Shown one piece after another: positions 8,718 through 16,810 of a stretch of 64,000 nucleotides of DNA (the stretch's first letter is position 1; every line of letters starts with the position of its first letter). The DNA comes from Chloroflexota bacterium (GTDB lineage Bacteria > Chloroflexota > Anaerolineae > Anaerolineales > Villigracilaceae). The position numbers and the translations under genes are program-made. Location: NCBI GenBank assembly GCA_013388855.1, contig JACAEM010000031.1:208810-272809 (forward strand), written 5' to 3'. Below the pieces are notes generated by a model. It was not told where the DNA came from, did no database searches, and worked only from the letters and a program-made list of their open reading frames with translations.

Positions 8718-10190
8718 CTAATTTCCCCATCTTGGCTGATAATCGCAATAATTGTTGTTTGTTAGTTGCCGCAGGTCGGAACCGTCCACGCGCATGATGA
8801 AGATTTCGCAGGAATTCTGATCTTTGCCGGCCACATTGGTGTAACCAGTGAATGCGATCCATTTCCCATCAGGAGAGACGCTGGCGCCCTGGGCATTGAG
8901 CCCGATTTCTGAAACCCGCCGCAACCCGCTCCCATCTGTGTTCATGAGGTAGACATCGTGCGCAAAGGGACCGCCCTGATCGAAAGAGATCAGATTATTT
9001 ACCGACCAATCGCTTCGTCCGCGTGTCTCAATGGTGTCGTTAACCACCTTGGGGTTGAGTTCGTTTATATCCATGATATAGAGCTTGTTCTTGTCATCTT
9101 TCCCCATTGCGAAAAGGACCTGTGTCCCGTCTGGAGACCACGTGCCGTCGTGCACATCCATGCCTGATTTGCTGAATAGCTCTTCCTGAGCGGTTCCATC
9201 CCGGCTCATGATCCAAAGTGAAACGGCGCTGTTTCCAGAGCGGTAATGGAAAATAATATCTGTGCCGCTGGGAGAGATTTCAGGGGAACCGAGCGCCTTG
9301 CCCAAAAACGTGAGTTGCCAGTTCCTTCCATCGGAAAGCTGCATCTCGTAGATCTCTGAAGTTTTGCTGTCACCGACCACGTACACAATACTATTTCCGT
9401 CCGGGGAGAGGGATGCGTTATAGGATGCCAGATTGGAATTGGTGAGTTGCCGCCAGTTTGAACCATCCCCGTTCATGATACAGACTTCATCGCCGTTGAT
9501 CCCGCAGGTGTACACGATCTTACCAGTGGGTTGATCCGGGTCATTGGCGGGTTCCGTTTCGGTGATTACCGGGTCGATCTCCGGCGTGGTCGCCGTTTCG
9601 GTTGCAGTGATGCGGTCCCCGATAAAGCGCACGGTAAAAAATCCGCCTGCAATGCAGAAAATGCCGACCAACGCGATCAGGGCGGGGATGGCATATTTTT
9701 TCCAGTCGCTTGTGACACCCGGTTTGGAGGCGGTCGGTCGTTTCAGGTTGACCTGACTCTGGGTGGCGATCTCCCTCTTGACCTCGACATAGTCCTTGAT
9801 GGCGAGCGCCAACTCATCCAGCCCGGATTCGAATTTGGTGCGCAGATCCACGCGCTGGTGATTGGTGAGGCGCAGAGGCGTGGATGTGTTGTCGTCGCCT
9901 TCGATCAACACCGGGAAGATACGCTTGCGGTGCTGTTCTCCGAAACTGATCTCCCGCCTCACCCATTCCGAATTGTTTGATTCCGGGGAGAGAAGCACGA
10001 TGATCCCCGTTGCGCCGCGGATTGCTCTTTCGATTTCGCGCTCCCAGGTAGGTGTCCCCGGGACCAGGTTTTCCACATCCACCCAAATATTGATGCCGCG
10101 CTCGCGCAACTCCCGAATGATCCGTCTTTGTTTAACGGTATCTTCGCGGCTATAGCTCATGAAAAAATACGGGGCGGGGGATGTGCTCAT
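8718..10190 (-). CDS. TIR domain - transmembrane - TolB/PD40-like beta-propeller protein
   Basis: 490 aa. The cytoplasmic TIR domain is residues 8-140 (FFMSYSRED, INIWVDVENLVPGTPTWE, LLSPESNNSEWVRREI with Glu80 in the NADase position). One membrane helix lies at about 167-187 (AIPALIALVGIFCIAGGFF). An acidic Thr/Pro-rich spacer follows, then from about 222 a six-bladed TolB/PD40-like propeller with repeated blades of the form 'I-Y-M--DGS--RQLT' and 'SPDG--I-F'. The ATG at 10190 has GGAGAGAGG upstream; the TTG at 10208 overlaps that site. I infer a transmembrane receptor that links an extracytoplasmic signal to a TIR effector. No Thoeris ThsA or other known effector is adjacent. Confidence 0.85.
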   Translation of the reverse strand: MSTSPAPYFFMSYSREDTVKQRRIIRELRERGINIWVDVENLVPGTPTWEREIERAIRGATGIIVLLSPESNNSEWVRREISFGEQHRKRIFPVLIEGDDNTSTPLRLTNHQRVDLRTKFESGLDELALAIKDYVEVKREIATQSQVNLKRPTASKPGVTSDWKKYAIPALIALVGIFCIAGGFFTVRFIGDRITATETATTPEIDPVITETEPANDPDQPTGKIVYTCGINGDEVCIMNGDGSNWRQLTNSNLASYNASLSPDGNSIVYVVGDSKTSEIYEMQLSDGRNWQLTFLGKALGSPEISPSGTDIIFHYRSGNSAVSLWIMSRDGTAQEELFSKSGMDVHDGTWSPDGTQVLFAMGKDDKNKLYIMDINELNPKVVNDTIETRGRSDWSVNNLISFDQGGPFAHDVYLMNTDGSGLRRVSEIGLNAQGASVSPDGKWIAFTGYTNVAGKDQNSCEIFIMRVDGSDLRQLTNNNYCDYQPRWGN

Positions 10191-10249
10191 GCGGCGACCT
10201 CTCTCCAAAGGCGTATCAATAAATTATAGGATAAAAACGGAAATAGGTA

Positions 10250-10289
10250 AACAATAAAACAGCCCTCTGAGTTTTCTCAAAGGGCTGTT
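10250..10289 (-). terminator. terminator of the PilZ gene
   Basis: A stem AACAGCCCT-TGAG / CTCA-AGGGCTGTT closed by a TTTT loop is followed on the minus strand by TTTATTGTTT. It separates the PilZ transcript from the TIR/propeller gene. Confidence 0.85.
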
Positions 10290-10292
10290 GTT

Positions 10293-10685
10293 TCATTCTT
10301 CGATTTCCTCGGGGCGCCTCGGCGGGTAGTTGGGCGCCTGTCTGCGAAATTCGTAATTATTCATGACGGCTTCGATGATCGCCTTTTGCCTCTCCGCAAC
10401 GACCCTGAATTCCAGACCCACATTGAAATATTCCGGGCTGATATCCTTCTGACACCACACCACACGCGTGGGCAGGGCAATGGATTCATCTTTGATACCC
10501 GGCAGTTCAGGCAATTGGATGGAAATCATCAACTCCCTGTTCACCTCCATACTTTGGTCGCTGATCACCATGGCGCCGATCAGGTTCATATCCCCAAGAT
10601 ACCCAATCAACTTTCCGTTTTGCAGGTCGTACACCTGCGAATAGGACATCAGGTCTTTGCGCGGTTGTCTGCGTCTTTCCTGCAT
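10293..10685 (-). CDS. PilZ domain protein (cyclic di-GMP binding)
   Basis: 130 aa, a single PilZ domain. The cyclic di-GMP signature is visible as RRRQPR near the N-terminus and GDMNLIGAMV about 25 residues later (D-x-N-x-x-G, a conservative form of D/N-x-S-x-x-G). The C-terminal part VGLEFRVVAERQKAIIEAVM is typical of PilZ barrels. ATG at 10685 is chosen because GGAG lies 9 nt upstream; a GTG four codons earlier overlaps that site. It probably senses cyclic di-GMP to control motility or surface polysaccharide; no partner is adjacent. Confidence 0.8.
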   Translation of the reverse strand: MQERRRQPRKDLMSYSQVYDLQNGKLIGYLGDMNLIGAMVISDQSMEVNRELMISIQLPELPGIKDESIALPTRVVWCQKDISPEYFNVGLEFRVVAERQKAIIEAVMNNYEFRRQAPNYPPRRPEEIEE

Positions 10686-10787
10686 ATGGGTCTCCACTCA
10701 TAGTTTACATGACTTGAGGGCTAAAATCAATTCTGCAAGTGTCTTAAAATCTTTCGGCGCTGTGGCATCTGTGGTTAAATCGACGCC

Positions 10788-11531
10788 ATGCGATGGATAT
10801 ATCTTTCCCCTCACCTTGATGATGCCGTGCTCTCTGCCGGTGGGTTGATCTACGAACAGACCAGAGCGGGCATTCCCGTCGAGATCTGGACCTTTATGTG
10901 CGGTACCCCGCCGGAGGATGACGGCAACTCCCCGTTTGCGCAGTTGCTCCATGCCCAGTGGGGGTTTTCCTCCGCCGAGGAGGCGGTTCGGGAACGGCGG
11001 CTCGAAGATAAAAACGCCGCGGCAATTGTCGGTGCAAACGTCGTCCATTTCGATTTTCTAGATTGTATCTACCGGCGCGGCAAAGACGGCGAATGGTTGT
11101 ACTCTGCAATCTCGATCCCGCCTGTGGAAGCGGATACAGGCATCCCTGCCCGAATTGCGGAGACGATTTCCGCCCGCCTCCAGCCGGATGATGTGCTGGT
11201 CTGCCAACTGGCGGTCGGTTCCCACGTGGATCATGTCCTCGTGCGGATGGGCGCGGAACTGCTTGGAAAACCTCTCCTGTACGATATTGACATCCCGTAT
11301 CTGTTCTATACTCCGGGGGAGTTGGCGCCAAAATCCGCCGGGATGAAGGAAAGCGTTCATTCCATAACGGAATCAGGTCTACAGTCCTGGCAGGAGGCGA
11401 TTCTTGCCTACAAATCCCAGATTTCGACCTTGGGGGAAGCGCTGGAGACGCCCGAAAAGGCGAGGGCGTCCATCCGTTCTTACTGGGGGGAATACAGGGG
11501 AATCCGCCTGTTACAATCTGTTACAGTTTAG
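10788..11531 (+). CDS. PIG-L/LmbE family deacetylase
   Basis: 247 aa. The N-terminus has the zinc-binding motif SPHLDDAVLSAGG (His9, Asp11, Asp12) and a later GSHVDH (His146, His149), matching the H-x-D-D and H-x-x-H ligands of LmbE-like zinc N-deacetylases. These act on N-acetylglucosamine-containing substrates; the precise substrate here is unknown. The first His is followed by Leu rather than the common Pro, a tolerated variant. It is transcribed as a single gene ahead of greA. Confidence 0.85.
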   Translation: MRWIYLSPHLDDAVLSAGGLIYEQTRAGIPVEIWTFMCGTPPEDDGNSPFAQLLHAQWGFSSAEEAVRERRLEDKNAAAIVGANVVHFDFLDCIYRRGKDGEWLYSAISIPPVEADTGIPARIAETISARLQPDDVLVCQLAVGSHVDHVLVRMGAELLGKPLLYDIDIPYLFYTPGELAPKSAGMKESVHSITESGLQSWQEAILAYKSQISTLGEALETPEKARASIRSYWGEYRGIRLLQSVTV

Positions 11532-11551
11532 ACATATGAGCATCCAGTCTC

Positions 11552-11580
11552 TTGTATTGGTACATAAATCGTGATATATT
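11552..11580 (+). promoter_or_regulatory. candidate sigma-70 promoter of greA
   Basis: TTGTAT (11552-11557), a 17-nt spacer and TATATT (11575-11580) lie 84 nt upstream of the greA start. Confidence 0.5.
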
Positions 11581-11619
11581 ATGCCCGCTCTACGGGAGAG
11601 AAAACCCGTGATTTAAAAA

Positions 11620-11642
11620 TTTGTCCCGCGAAGCGGGACAAA
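11620..11642. terminator. hairpin in the PIG-L/greA gap
   Basis: A perfect 10-bp stem TTTGTCCCGC / GCGGGACAAA has a GAA loop. The A-rich side precedes it and only TCTTA follows on the plus strand, so it could be a weak terminator of the upstream gene or a structured element of the greA leader. Confidence 0.4.
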
Positions 11643-11663
11643 ATCTTATAGCAGGGTAGAAAG

Positions 11664-12131
11664 ATGCCTAACAATTTTTTAACCAAAGAGGGATACCAAA
11701 AACTCCAGGATGAGTTGGAATATCTGCGCACTGCCAAGCGGCAGGAGGTCGCCAACCGTCTGCACGAGGCCATGGAAGGCGGGGAACTGATCGAGAATGC
11801 CGAATATGAAGCCGCTAAGAATGAGCAGGCTTTTGTGGAAGGGCGCATCCAGGAGTTGGAGGTGCTGCTTGCCTCGGCAAAGATCATCGACGAGAACGGC
11901 AAGAAGAAAAGCGACACTGTTCAAATCGGCTCGAAAGTGACCATCAAAGAAGGTAATTTCGAAGCCGAGACCTTCACCATCGTCGGCGCGGCGGAAGCCA
12001 ATCCGCGCGAAGGCAAGATCTCGAATGAGTCGCCCATTGGCAAGGCGATCCTGAACCATAAAGTAGGCGACAGCGTAAAAGTCGAGACGCCCGGCGGCAC
12101 ATATAATGTTAAAATCATAAAAATCGGTTAG
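11664..12131 (+). CDS. greA: transcription elongation factor GreA
   Basis: 155 aa, usual GreA length. It binds the RNA polymerase secondary channel and stimulates cleavage of backtracked RNA. The N-terminal antiparallel coiled coil is visible (YQKLQDELEYLRTAKRQEV...) with the tip motif GGELIENAEYEAAKNEQ; the acidic tip residues are kept although the common 'GDLSENAEY' reads GELIENAEY. The C-terminal FKBP-like domain includes VTIKEGNFEAETFTIVGAAEANP and SPIGKAILNHKVGD. A hairpin terminator follows. Confidence 0.95.
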   Translation: MPNNFLTKEGYQKLQDELEYLRTAKRQEVANRLHEAMEGGELIENAEYEAAKNEQAFVEGRIQELEVLLASAKIIDENGKKKSDTVQIGSKVTIKEGNFEAETFTIVGAAEANPREGKISNESPIGKAILNHKVGDSVKVETPGGTYNVKIIKIG

Positions 12132-12152
12132 TCACAGGAGCGACCTGTATTC

Positions 12153-12196
12153 CCCCGCGCGCCTGCGACGCAGGATGGACGCGGGGTTTTATTTTG
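12153..12196 (+). terminator. greA terminator
   Basis: Outer stem CCCCGCG / CGCGGGG with an inner CCTGC-GAC-GCAGG stem, followed by TTTTATTTTG. Confidence 0.8.
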
Positions 12197-12250
12197 TATT
12201 CCCTTCTCCCGGCGGGGTATTGTCCGCGAAGGGTGGAAGGGATGAGGATG

Positions 12251-12297
12251 AGGAGAATTTACACTCATCCTGACCCTCTCCCTCGGGAGAGGGGGAG
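12251..12297. repeat. dispersed palindromic repeat (CCCTCTCCC type)
   Basis: The core CCCTCTCCC-TC-GGGAGAGGG is preceded by CTCATCCTGA. A related copy occurs at 39736-39779. Such palindromes are common extragenic repeats in many bacterial genomes. The 3' edge (GGGGGAGA) also supplies the lysS ribosome-binding site. Confidence 0.6.
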
Positions 12298-12304
12298 ATT
12301 TGAA

Positions 12305-13822
12305 ATGGCAGAATACACCTCACTCGAAAAAATTCGTTTGCAAAAACTGGAAGAACTCCGCGCGGAAGGCATCGAAGCCTACCCGACGCGCGCCAAGCGG
12401 ACGCATACATCCGCCGAGGCGATTGCCGAATTTGAAGCCAAGGAGAAAGATGGAGGCGAAGTCAGAGCCGCGCTGACAGGGCGCATTCGCGCCGCCCGCG
12501 CCATGGGCAAGGTATCCTTTGCCCACATCGAAGATGGGGCAGGGAAGATCCAGCTTTTCTTTCGCACGAACGAGATTGGCAAAGAGCGGCTGGATTTTTT
12601 CAACAGGATGTTCGACATCGGCGATTTCATTCAGGCGGAGGGGGTCATGTTTCGCACCAAGACCGGGGAAGCGACGCTTCACGTCCATGACTTCCGCCTG
12701 CTCGCCAAATCTGTGAGTCCTCTTCCCGCCGCCAAGGACGAGACCCTCGAAGATGGCACAGTCGTTCGCCACGCCGCGTTGGAAGACCCTGAACTGCGTG
12801 CGCGCCAACGCTACGCCGACCTGGCGGTCAATCCTGAGGTGCGCGAGACGTTCCGCAAGCGGGCGCGAATCATCAAGGCCCTGCGCGAATTCCTCGATAA
12901 CAGGGGCTTCCTCGAGGTCGAGACTCCCATCCTCCAGCCGTTGTACGGCGGCGCGGCGGCACGTCCGTTTGTGACGCACCACAACGAACTGGAGCAGGAT
13001 ATGTATCTGCGCATCTCGTTCGAGTTATATCTGAAAAGATTGCTTGTCGGTAATCTGGAGCGTGTTTATGAGATCGGACGGGACTTCCGCAATGAGGGTG
13101 TTTCCTTCAAGCACAACCCCGAATTCACGCAATTGGAATTCTATTGGGCGTATGCTGACTATTTGCAGGTCATGGAATTGACCGAGCAGATGGTCTCATA
13201 TACGGCTCAACAGGTGCTCGGAACCATGAAAATCAAATACAAAGAGCACGAAATCGATCTGACCCCGCCGTGGAAGCGGCTGGAAATGCGGCAGGGGATT
13301 CTTGAAACCTCCGGTATCGACATTGCCGAACATAAGACCGCCGATGAACTCTTCAAAGCCATTGTGACGAAGCACCCGAACACGACGCCTGATCCGCATG
13401 CGACGCGCGGTAAGTTGATCGACTTTCTGCTCAGCGAATTTCTGGAACCGACTCTCATCCAACCAACCTTCCTCTACAACTACCCGCGCGACATTTCTCC
13501 GTTGGCGAAATCCATCCCCGGCGACGCGCTGACAGTGGAGCGCTTCGAAGGGTATGTGGCTGGATTTGAGTTATGCAACGCCTTCACGGAGTTGAACGAT
13601 CCGCTCGACCAGGAACAGCGCTTCCTTGAAATGGGACGCGACTATGCCGCCGATGATGAAGAAAAACACCCAATGGATGAAGACTATCTGCGCGCCATGC
13701 GTTACGGTATGCCCCCCAATGGTGGATTTGGCATGGGTGTGGACCGTCTTGCCATGTTGTTGCTCGACAAACATTCCATCCGCGAAGTATTGCTGTTTCC
13801 CGCGTTGCGAAACGAAGAGTGA
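12305..13822 (+). CDS. lysS: lysyl-tRNA synthetase, class II
   Basis: 505 aa. It charges tRNA-Lys with lysine in the cytosol. An N-terminal OB-fold anticodon-binding domain (LTGRIRAARAMGKVSFAHIEDG) is followed by the class II core: motif 1 around FLEVETPILQP, motif 2 GRDFRNEGVSFKHNPEFTQLE and motif 3 GFGMGVDRLAMLL. The start is the ATG of MAEYTSLEKIRLQKL with GGGGGAGA upstream; the in-frame ATG at 12194 would add a repeat-derived leader and is rejected. A stem followed by TTTTTT (13829-13862) ends the transcript. Confidence 0.96.
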   Translation: MAEYTSLEKIRLQKLEELRAEGIEAYPTRAKRTHTSAEAIAEFEAKEKDGGEVRAALTGRIRAARAMGKVSFAHIEDGAGKIQLFFRTNEIGKERLDFFNRMFDIGDFIQAEGVMFRTKTGEATLHVHDFRLLAKSVSPLPAAKDETLEDGTVVRHAALEDPELRARQRYADLAVNPEVRETFRKRARIIKALREFLDNRGFLEVETPILQPLYGGAAARPFVTHHNELEQDMYLRISFELYLKRLLVGNLERVYEIGRDFRNEGVSFKHNPEFTQLEFYWAYADYLQVMELTEQMVSYTAQQVLGTMKIKYKEHEIDLTPPWKRLEMRQGILETSGIDIAEHKTADELFKAIVTKHPNTTPDPHATRGKLIDFLLSEFLEPTLIQPTFLYNYPRDISPLAKSIPGDALTVERFEGYVAGFELCNAFTELNDPLDQEQRFLEMGRDYAADDEEKHPMDEDYLRAMRYGMPPNGGFGMGVDRLAMLLLDKHSIREVLLFPALRNEE

Positions 13823-13828
13823 TTCGCA

Positions 13829-13862
13829 GGGCGGATGACATCGTGCTCACGCCGCCTTTTTT
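13829..13862 (+). terminator. probable lysS terminator
   Basis: Imperfect stem GGCGG-ATGA / TCAC-GCCGCC followed by TTTTTT; the following gene has its own ribosome-binding site directly after it. Confidence 0.55.
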
Positions 13863-13877
13863 GGAGAGGAGAGTACC

Positions 13878-14366
13878 GTGCCCGGATTAACCCCTGATGT
13901 TGCGCGAAAGATTCATGAACTGATCCATAACAAGCAAATACTCATGGCAATCCAACTCTACCGCGATGCGACCGGGGTCGGGCTTGCCGAAGCGAAGAAA
14001 GCCGTTGAAGAGATGGCTCAAATCGAATCCACAAAGCCTCCCTCCGATGTGCGGGATTTCGACAACCCGGTTCTAGAGGGCAGGATCAAATCCCTGCTTG
14101 CCAAGGGAAAGAAGATCGATGCGGTCAAAATCTATCGTGAAGAATACGGCGTCGGTTTGAAAGAAGCCAAGGATGCGGTAGAGCGGATGGAGTCCTCCAT
14201 GCGGCCCGACCCCGCCTCCATGAGTTATCCCTACGAATCCGCAATCGGCAGCGATCCCTTTACGGATGATGAGGCGACATACGGACGCCGGGTCGTTTTT
14301 GCGGCGGCGGTTGTTTTTGCCATTGTGTGCGGGCTGGCGGCTTTCCTCTTGATGATGAATTTCTAA
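13878..14366 (+). CDS. tandem ribosomal L7/L12 C-terminal-like domains with a membrane anchor
   Basis: 162 aa from a GTG with a strong GGAGAGGAGAG upstream. Two copies of a short L7/L12-CTD-like motif are visible: AIQLYRDATGVGLAEAKKAV (about 25-45) and AVKIYREEYGVGLKEAKDAV (about 82-101). A hydrophobic helix closes the protein (residues ~138-158, FAAAVVFAIVCGLAAFLLMM). It is not a ribosomal protein: the L12 N-terminal dimerisation and hinge regions are missing and it is membrane-anchored. Function unknown. It ends 1 bp before the DUF3054 gene, so the two are probably co-transcribed. Confidence 0.7.
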   Translation: MPGLTPDVARKIHELIHNKQILMAIQLYRDATGVGLAEAKKAVEEMAQIESTKPPSDVRDFDNPVLEGRIKSLLAKGKKIDAVKIYREEYGVGLKEAKDAVERMESSMRPDPASMSYPYESAIGSDPFTDDEATYGRRVVFAAAVVFAIVCGLAAFLLMMNF

Positions 14367-14367
14367 C

Positions 14368-14754
14368 ATGCCCACATCAATCCGGCTTTTGATCCTTGGG
14401 GATATTCTGGCGATTGCCCTGGTTACTTTTGTCGGTTTTGCCACCCATGGCGAAGCGGACCTATCTTTCCTGCCGCGCATGGCAGCCTCATTCTTTCCAG
14501 TGACGGTCGCGTGGTTTCTGCTCGCTCCCTTTCTGGGGCTTTTTCAACGGGAACTTACCTCCACTCCAAAGCAACTCTGGCGACCTGCGCTAGCGATGGT
14601 CTTCGCCGCGCCGTTTGCCGCTGTCCTGCGCGGATTTCTCCTCAATGCTCCGATTATCCCGATCTTTGCCGTGGTGTTTGCCTCTACGTCGGCGTTAGGA
14701 ATGTTCCTCTGGCGCGGCATCTATGTTCTCTTGTTGAACCGTAGAGAGCAATAA
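14368..14754 (+). CDS. DUF3054 family membrane protein
   Basis: 128 aa with four membrane helices (about 6-26, 33-56, 68-86, 93-118). Conserved features fit DUF3054: an early D (LILGDILAIALVTFVGFATHG), FFPVTVAWFLLAPFLGLF, and a final LW-RG-Y segment. Function unknown. It starts one base after the preceding stop, implying an operon with the L12-like membrane protein. Confidence 0.7.
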   Translation: MPTSIRLLILGDILAIALVTFVGFATHGEADLSFLPRMAASFFPVTVAWFLLAPFLGLFQRELTSTPKQLWRPALAMVFAAPFAAVLRGFLLNAPIIPIFAVVFASTSALGMFLWRGIYVLLLNRREQ

Positions 14755-14862
14755 CCGTCGTTCTTCTTTCATCGTTTATTCTCGTGTTCCTCGCGCCTCG
14801 CCCGCGCTCACGTCATGAGCAGGGTTCGCGGTGAAACTTTATACAGTGATAAAATTATCCCA

Positions 14863-15474
14863 ATGAACGAACAAGCCCTTATCCAGGACGCGCAAAGCGG
14901 CAATCTTGATGCCTTCAACACGCTTGTCCTCCATTATCAGGACAGTGTGTTCAACACCGCGCTCCGCATTCTCGGCGATGACGATCTTGCCGCCGATGCC
15001 ACGCAGGAGGCGTTCATTTCCGCCTTCAAAAGCATCGCATCCTATCGCGGCGGGTCGTTCAAAGCCTGGCTGATGCGCACGGTGACGAACGCCTGCTACG
15101 ACGAACTCCGGCGTCAGAAGCGCCGCCCTACCACCCCGCTTGAGCCCGACACCGATGACGGCGAGGAAATGGATTCCCCGCGCTGGCTCGCCGACCCAAA
15201 CATGACCCCCGACCAGCAAGCCGAAGCCGACGAACTCGAACACGCCATCCAACACTGCCTCGACAACCTCCCCCTCGAATTCAAGACCGTGGTTGTCATG
15301 GCGGATATTCAAGGCATGGATTACACCGAAGTCGCCTCCTCCATTCGGGTGCCGCTCGGCACCATCAAAAGCCGCCTCGCCCGCGCCCGCCTGCGCTTAC
15401 GAGAATGTTTGGCAGGTTTCGAGGAACTTTTGCCTTCATCCTTTCGTCTTGAAGTGGAGGGCCGTGCCCAATGA
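14863..15474 (+). CDS. ECF RNA polymerase sigma factor
   Basis: 203 aa. Region 2 (FNTLVLHYQDSVFNTALRILGD, DAADATQEAFISAF-like core) and region 4 (LPLEFKTVVVMADIQGMDYTEVASSIRVPLGTIKSRLARAR) are both clear. The central linker is Pro/Asp-rich. It directs RNA polymerase to stress-type promoters and is held by the membrane anti-sigma factor encoded next, whose ATG overlaps this TGA by 4 bp. The ATG at 14863 gives the usual N-terminus; an upstream ATG at 14815 only extends it. Confidence 0.92.
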   Translation: MNEQALIQDAQSGNLDAFNTLVLHYQDSVFNTALRILGDDDLAADATQEAFISAFKSIASYRGGSFKAWLMRTVTNACYDELRRQKRRPTTPLEPDTDDGEEMDSPRWLADPNMTPDQQAEADELEHAIQHCLDNLPLEFKTVVVMADIQGMDYTEVASSIRVPLGTIKSRLARARLRLRECLAGFEELLPSSFRLEVEGRAQ

Positions 15475-16175
15475 AACCGCGTGATATAGAACTCCTCTCT
15501 GCTTATCTGGACGGACAACTCAGTTCGTCCGATTCTGCGCGCCTGGAGTCTCGCCTCAAAACAGAACCGGAACTTGTCTCCGTCATGGACGATTTACGCA
15601 CCGCCCGGGGCTACCTCCGTCAACTGCCCAAGCGGCGCGCCCCCCGCAACTTTACTCTGACGCGCAAAATGGTGGGACAAAACCCGCCCCTGCCGCGCAC
15701 CTACCCTGTCTTCCGCTTTACCACGGCGATTGCCACCCTGCTGTTCTTCCTCACCTACGGATTGAACGTCCTCGCCCCGCGATTTGCCTCCCAGCCCGTT
15801 TATGGCATGGGAGGCGGCGGAGGCGGGGACGTTGAGTTGTATTCCGCCGAGGCGCCAGCCATGGCAGAGCCAGCCGCAACGGAAGCCCCCGCCGAGGCGC
15901 CTTCAGTCGAGATGGTTCCCGCACCAACCATGCAGGCTGAATCCACACCGGCGGCAGACACTACCCGCGAAATGGAAACCCCCGTGGCCAAAGAAGGCGC
16001 GGAAGAGGCGGCGGGGAGCGCCCTGACGCAGGATCAGCCTCAGGCGTTGCCTGAACCGCAGCCGATTCCTCCGCTGGTGCCTGTCCTCTGGCAGTATATC
16101 CTGCTAGGGGTGGCGTTCCTCGGCGCGGTCCTGATGGCGGTAATGCGCCGGGCATCTGCCAGACGCTGGAAATGA
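15471..16175 (+). CDS. transmembrane anti-sigma factor
   Basis: 234 aa. The N-terminal ~60 residues (MKPRDIELLSAYLDGQLSSSDSARLESRL) form an anti-sigma helical domain without the Zn-binding His-Cys-Cys set. A first membrane helix is at ~83-103 (FTTAIATLLFFLTYGLNVLA), then ~95 residues of Pro/Ala/Glu-rich extracytoplasmic segment, then a second helix at ~204-224. It should sequester the ECF sigma encoded by the overlapping upstream gene until an envelope signal frees it. A perfect hairpin terminator follows. Confidence 0.85.
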   Translation: MKPRDIELLSAYLDGQLSSSDSARLESRLKTEPELVSVMDDLRTARGYLRQLPKRRAPRNFTLTRKMVGQNPPLPRTYPVFRFTTAIATLLFFLTYGLNVLAPRFASQPVYGMGGGGGGDVELYSAEAPAMAEPAATEAPAEAPSVEMVPAPTMQAESTPAADTTREMETPVAKEGAEEAAGSALTQDQPQALPEPQPIPPLVPVLWQYILLGVAFLGAVLMAVMRRASARRWK

Positions 16176-16180
16176 CCCTA

Positions 16181-16214
16181 AGCGACAGTCACCAATAAGG
16201 TGACTGTCGCTTTA
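16181..16214 (+). terminator. terminator of the sigma/anti-sigma operon
   Basis: Perfect 13-bp stem AGCGACAGTCACC / GGTGACTGTCGCT, loop AATAA, followed by TTAAT. It forces the NUDIX start to lie downstream of it. Confidence 0.85.
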
Positions 16215-16220
16215 ATGCTT

Positions 16221-16709
16221 ATGGTCCACACCGAATTCAAATTCTGCCCGCGTTGCGGATCGGCTGTACTGTATGAAGAAAAGTATGGAAAAGTGCGACC
16301 CGTCTGCCCGCGCTGCGGGTGGATTCATTTTATCGACCCGAAGGTCGCCGCGGCTGTGTTGGTCGAAAAGGAAGGGTGTGTGCTTCTGGTGCGGCGTGTG
16401 AACGAACCCTTCCGTGGTTTGTGGACCCTGCCCGCGGGATTCGTCAATGGTGGCGAGGACCCGGCTGAGGCGGCTGCGCGCGAATGTCTGGAGGAGACGG
16501 GCTTGCATGTCCGCGTGACGCGTGTGCTCGATGTCGTGGCGGGGCGCGAACATCCGCGCGGCGCGGACTTTGTCATTGTCTATCATGCGGAACTTTTGGG
16601 AGGGGAACTTCGTCCAGACGACGATGCCGACGCCGCCGAATGGTTCCCGCTGTCTGCTCTTCCGCCTCTTGCGTTTCGCGCCACGCAGAAGGTCTTGTCG
16701 GGGCGGTGA
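16221..16709 (+). CDS. NUDIX hydrolase with N-terminal zinc ribbon
   Basis: 162 aa. A rubredoxin-like zinc ribbon (CPRCG ... CPRCGW) is followed by a NUDIX fold with the box GFVNGGEDPAEAAARECLEETGL (G-x5-E-x7-R-E-x2-E-E-x-G). It hydrolyses a nucleoside diphosphate linked to some moiety; NADH pyrophosphatase-like and ADP-ribose-type enzymes share this arrangement. ATGs at 16215 and 16221 are both possible; the GTG at 16200 lies inside the upstream terminator and is rejected. No clear ribosome-binding site is visible. Confidence 0.88.
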   Translation: MVHTEFKFCPRCGSAVLYEEKYGKVRPVCPRCGWIHFIDPKVAAAVLVEKEGCVLLVRRVNEPFRGLWTLPAGFVNGGEDPAEAAARECLEETGLHVRVTRVLDVVAGREHPRGADFVIVYHAELLGGELRPDDDADAAEWFPLSALPPLAFRATQKVLSGR

Positions 16710-16810
16710 AAATCCCCCTTTCGGCATACTGAGATTCCCTACCTAAAATAAATTCATGCTTGTATAATCTGTCGCTATTCAACTCGGAGATGATAAAAAA
16801 AGGAGATGCC

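Noticed and set aside
8137..10190. Thoeris defence system
   Set aside because: No ThsA-like NADase/SIR2 gene is adjacent, and the TIR proteins are membrane-linked receptors, unlike ThsB.
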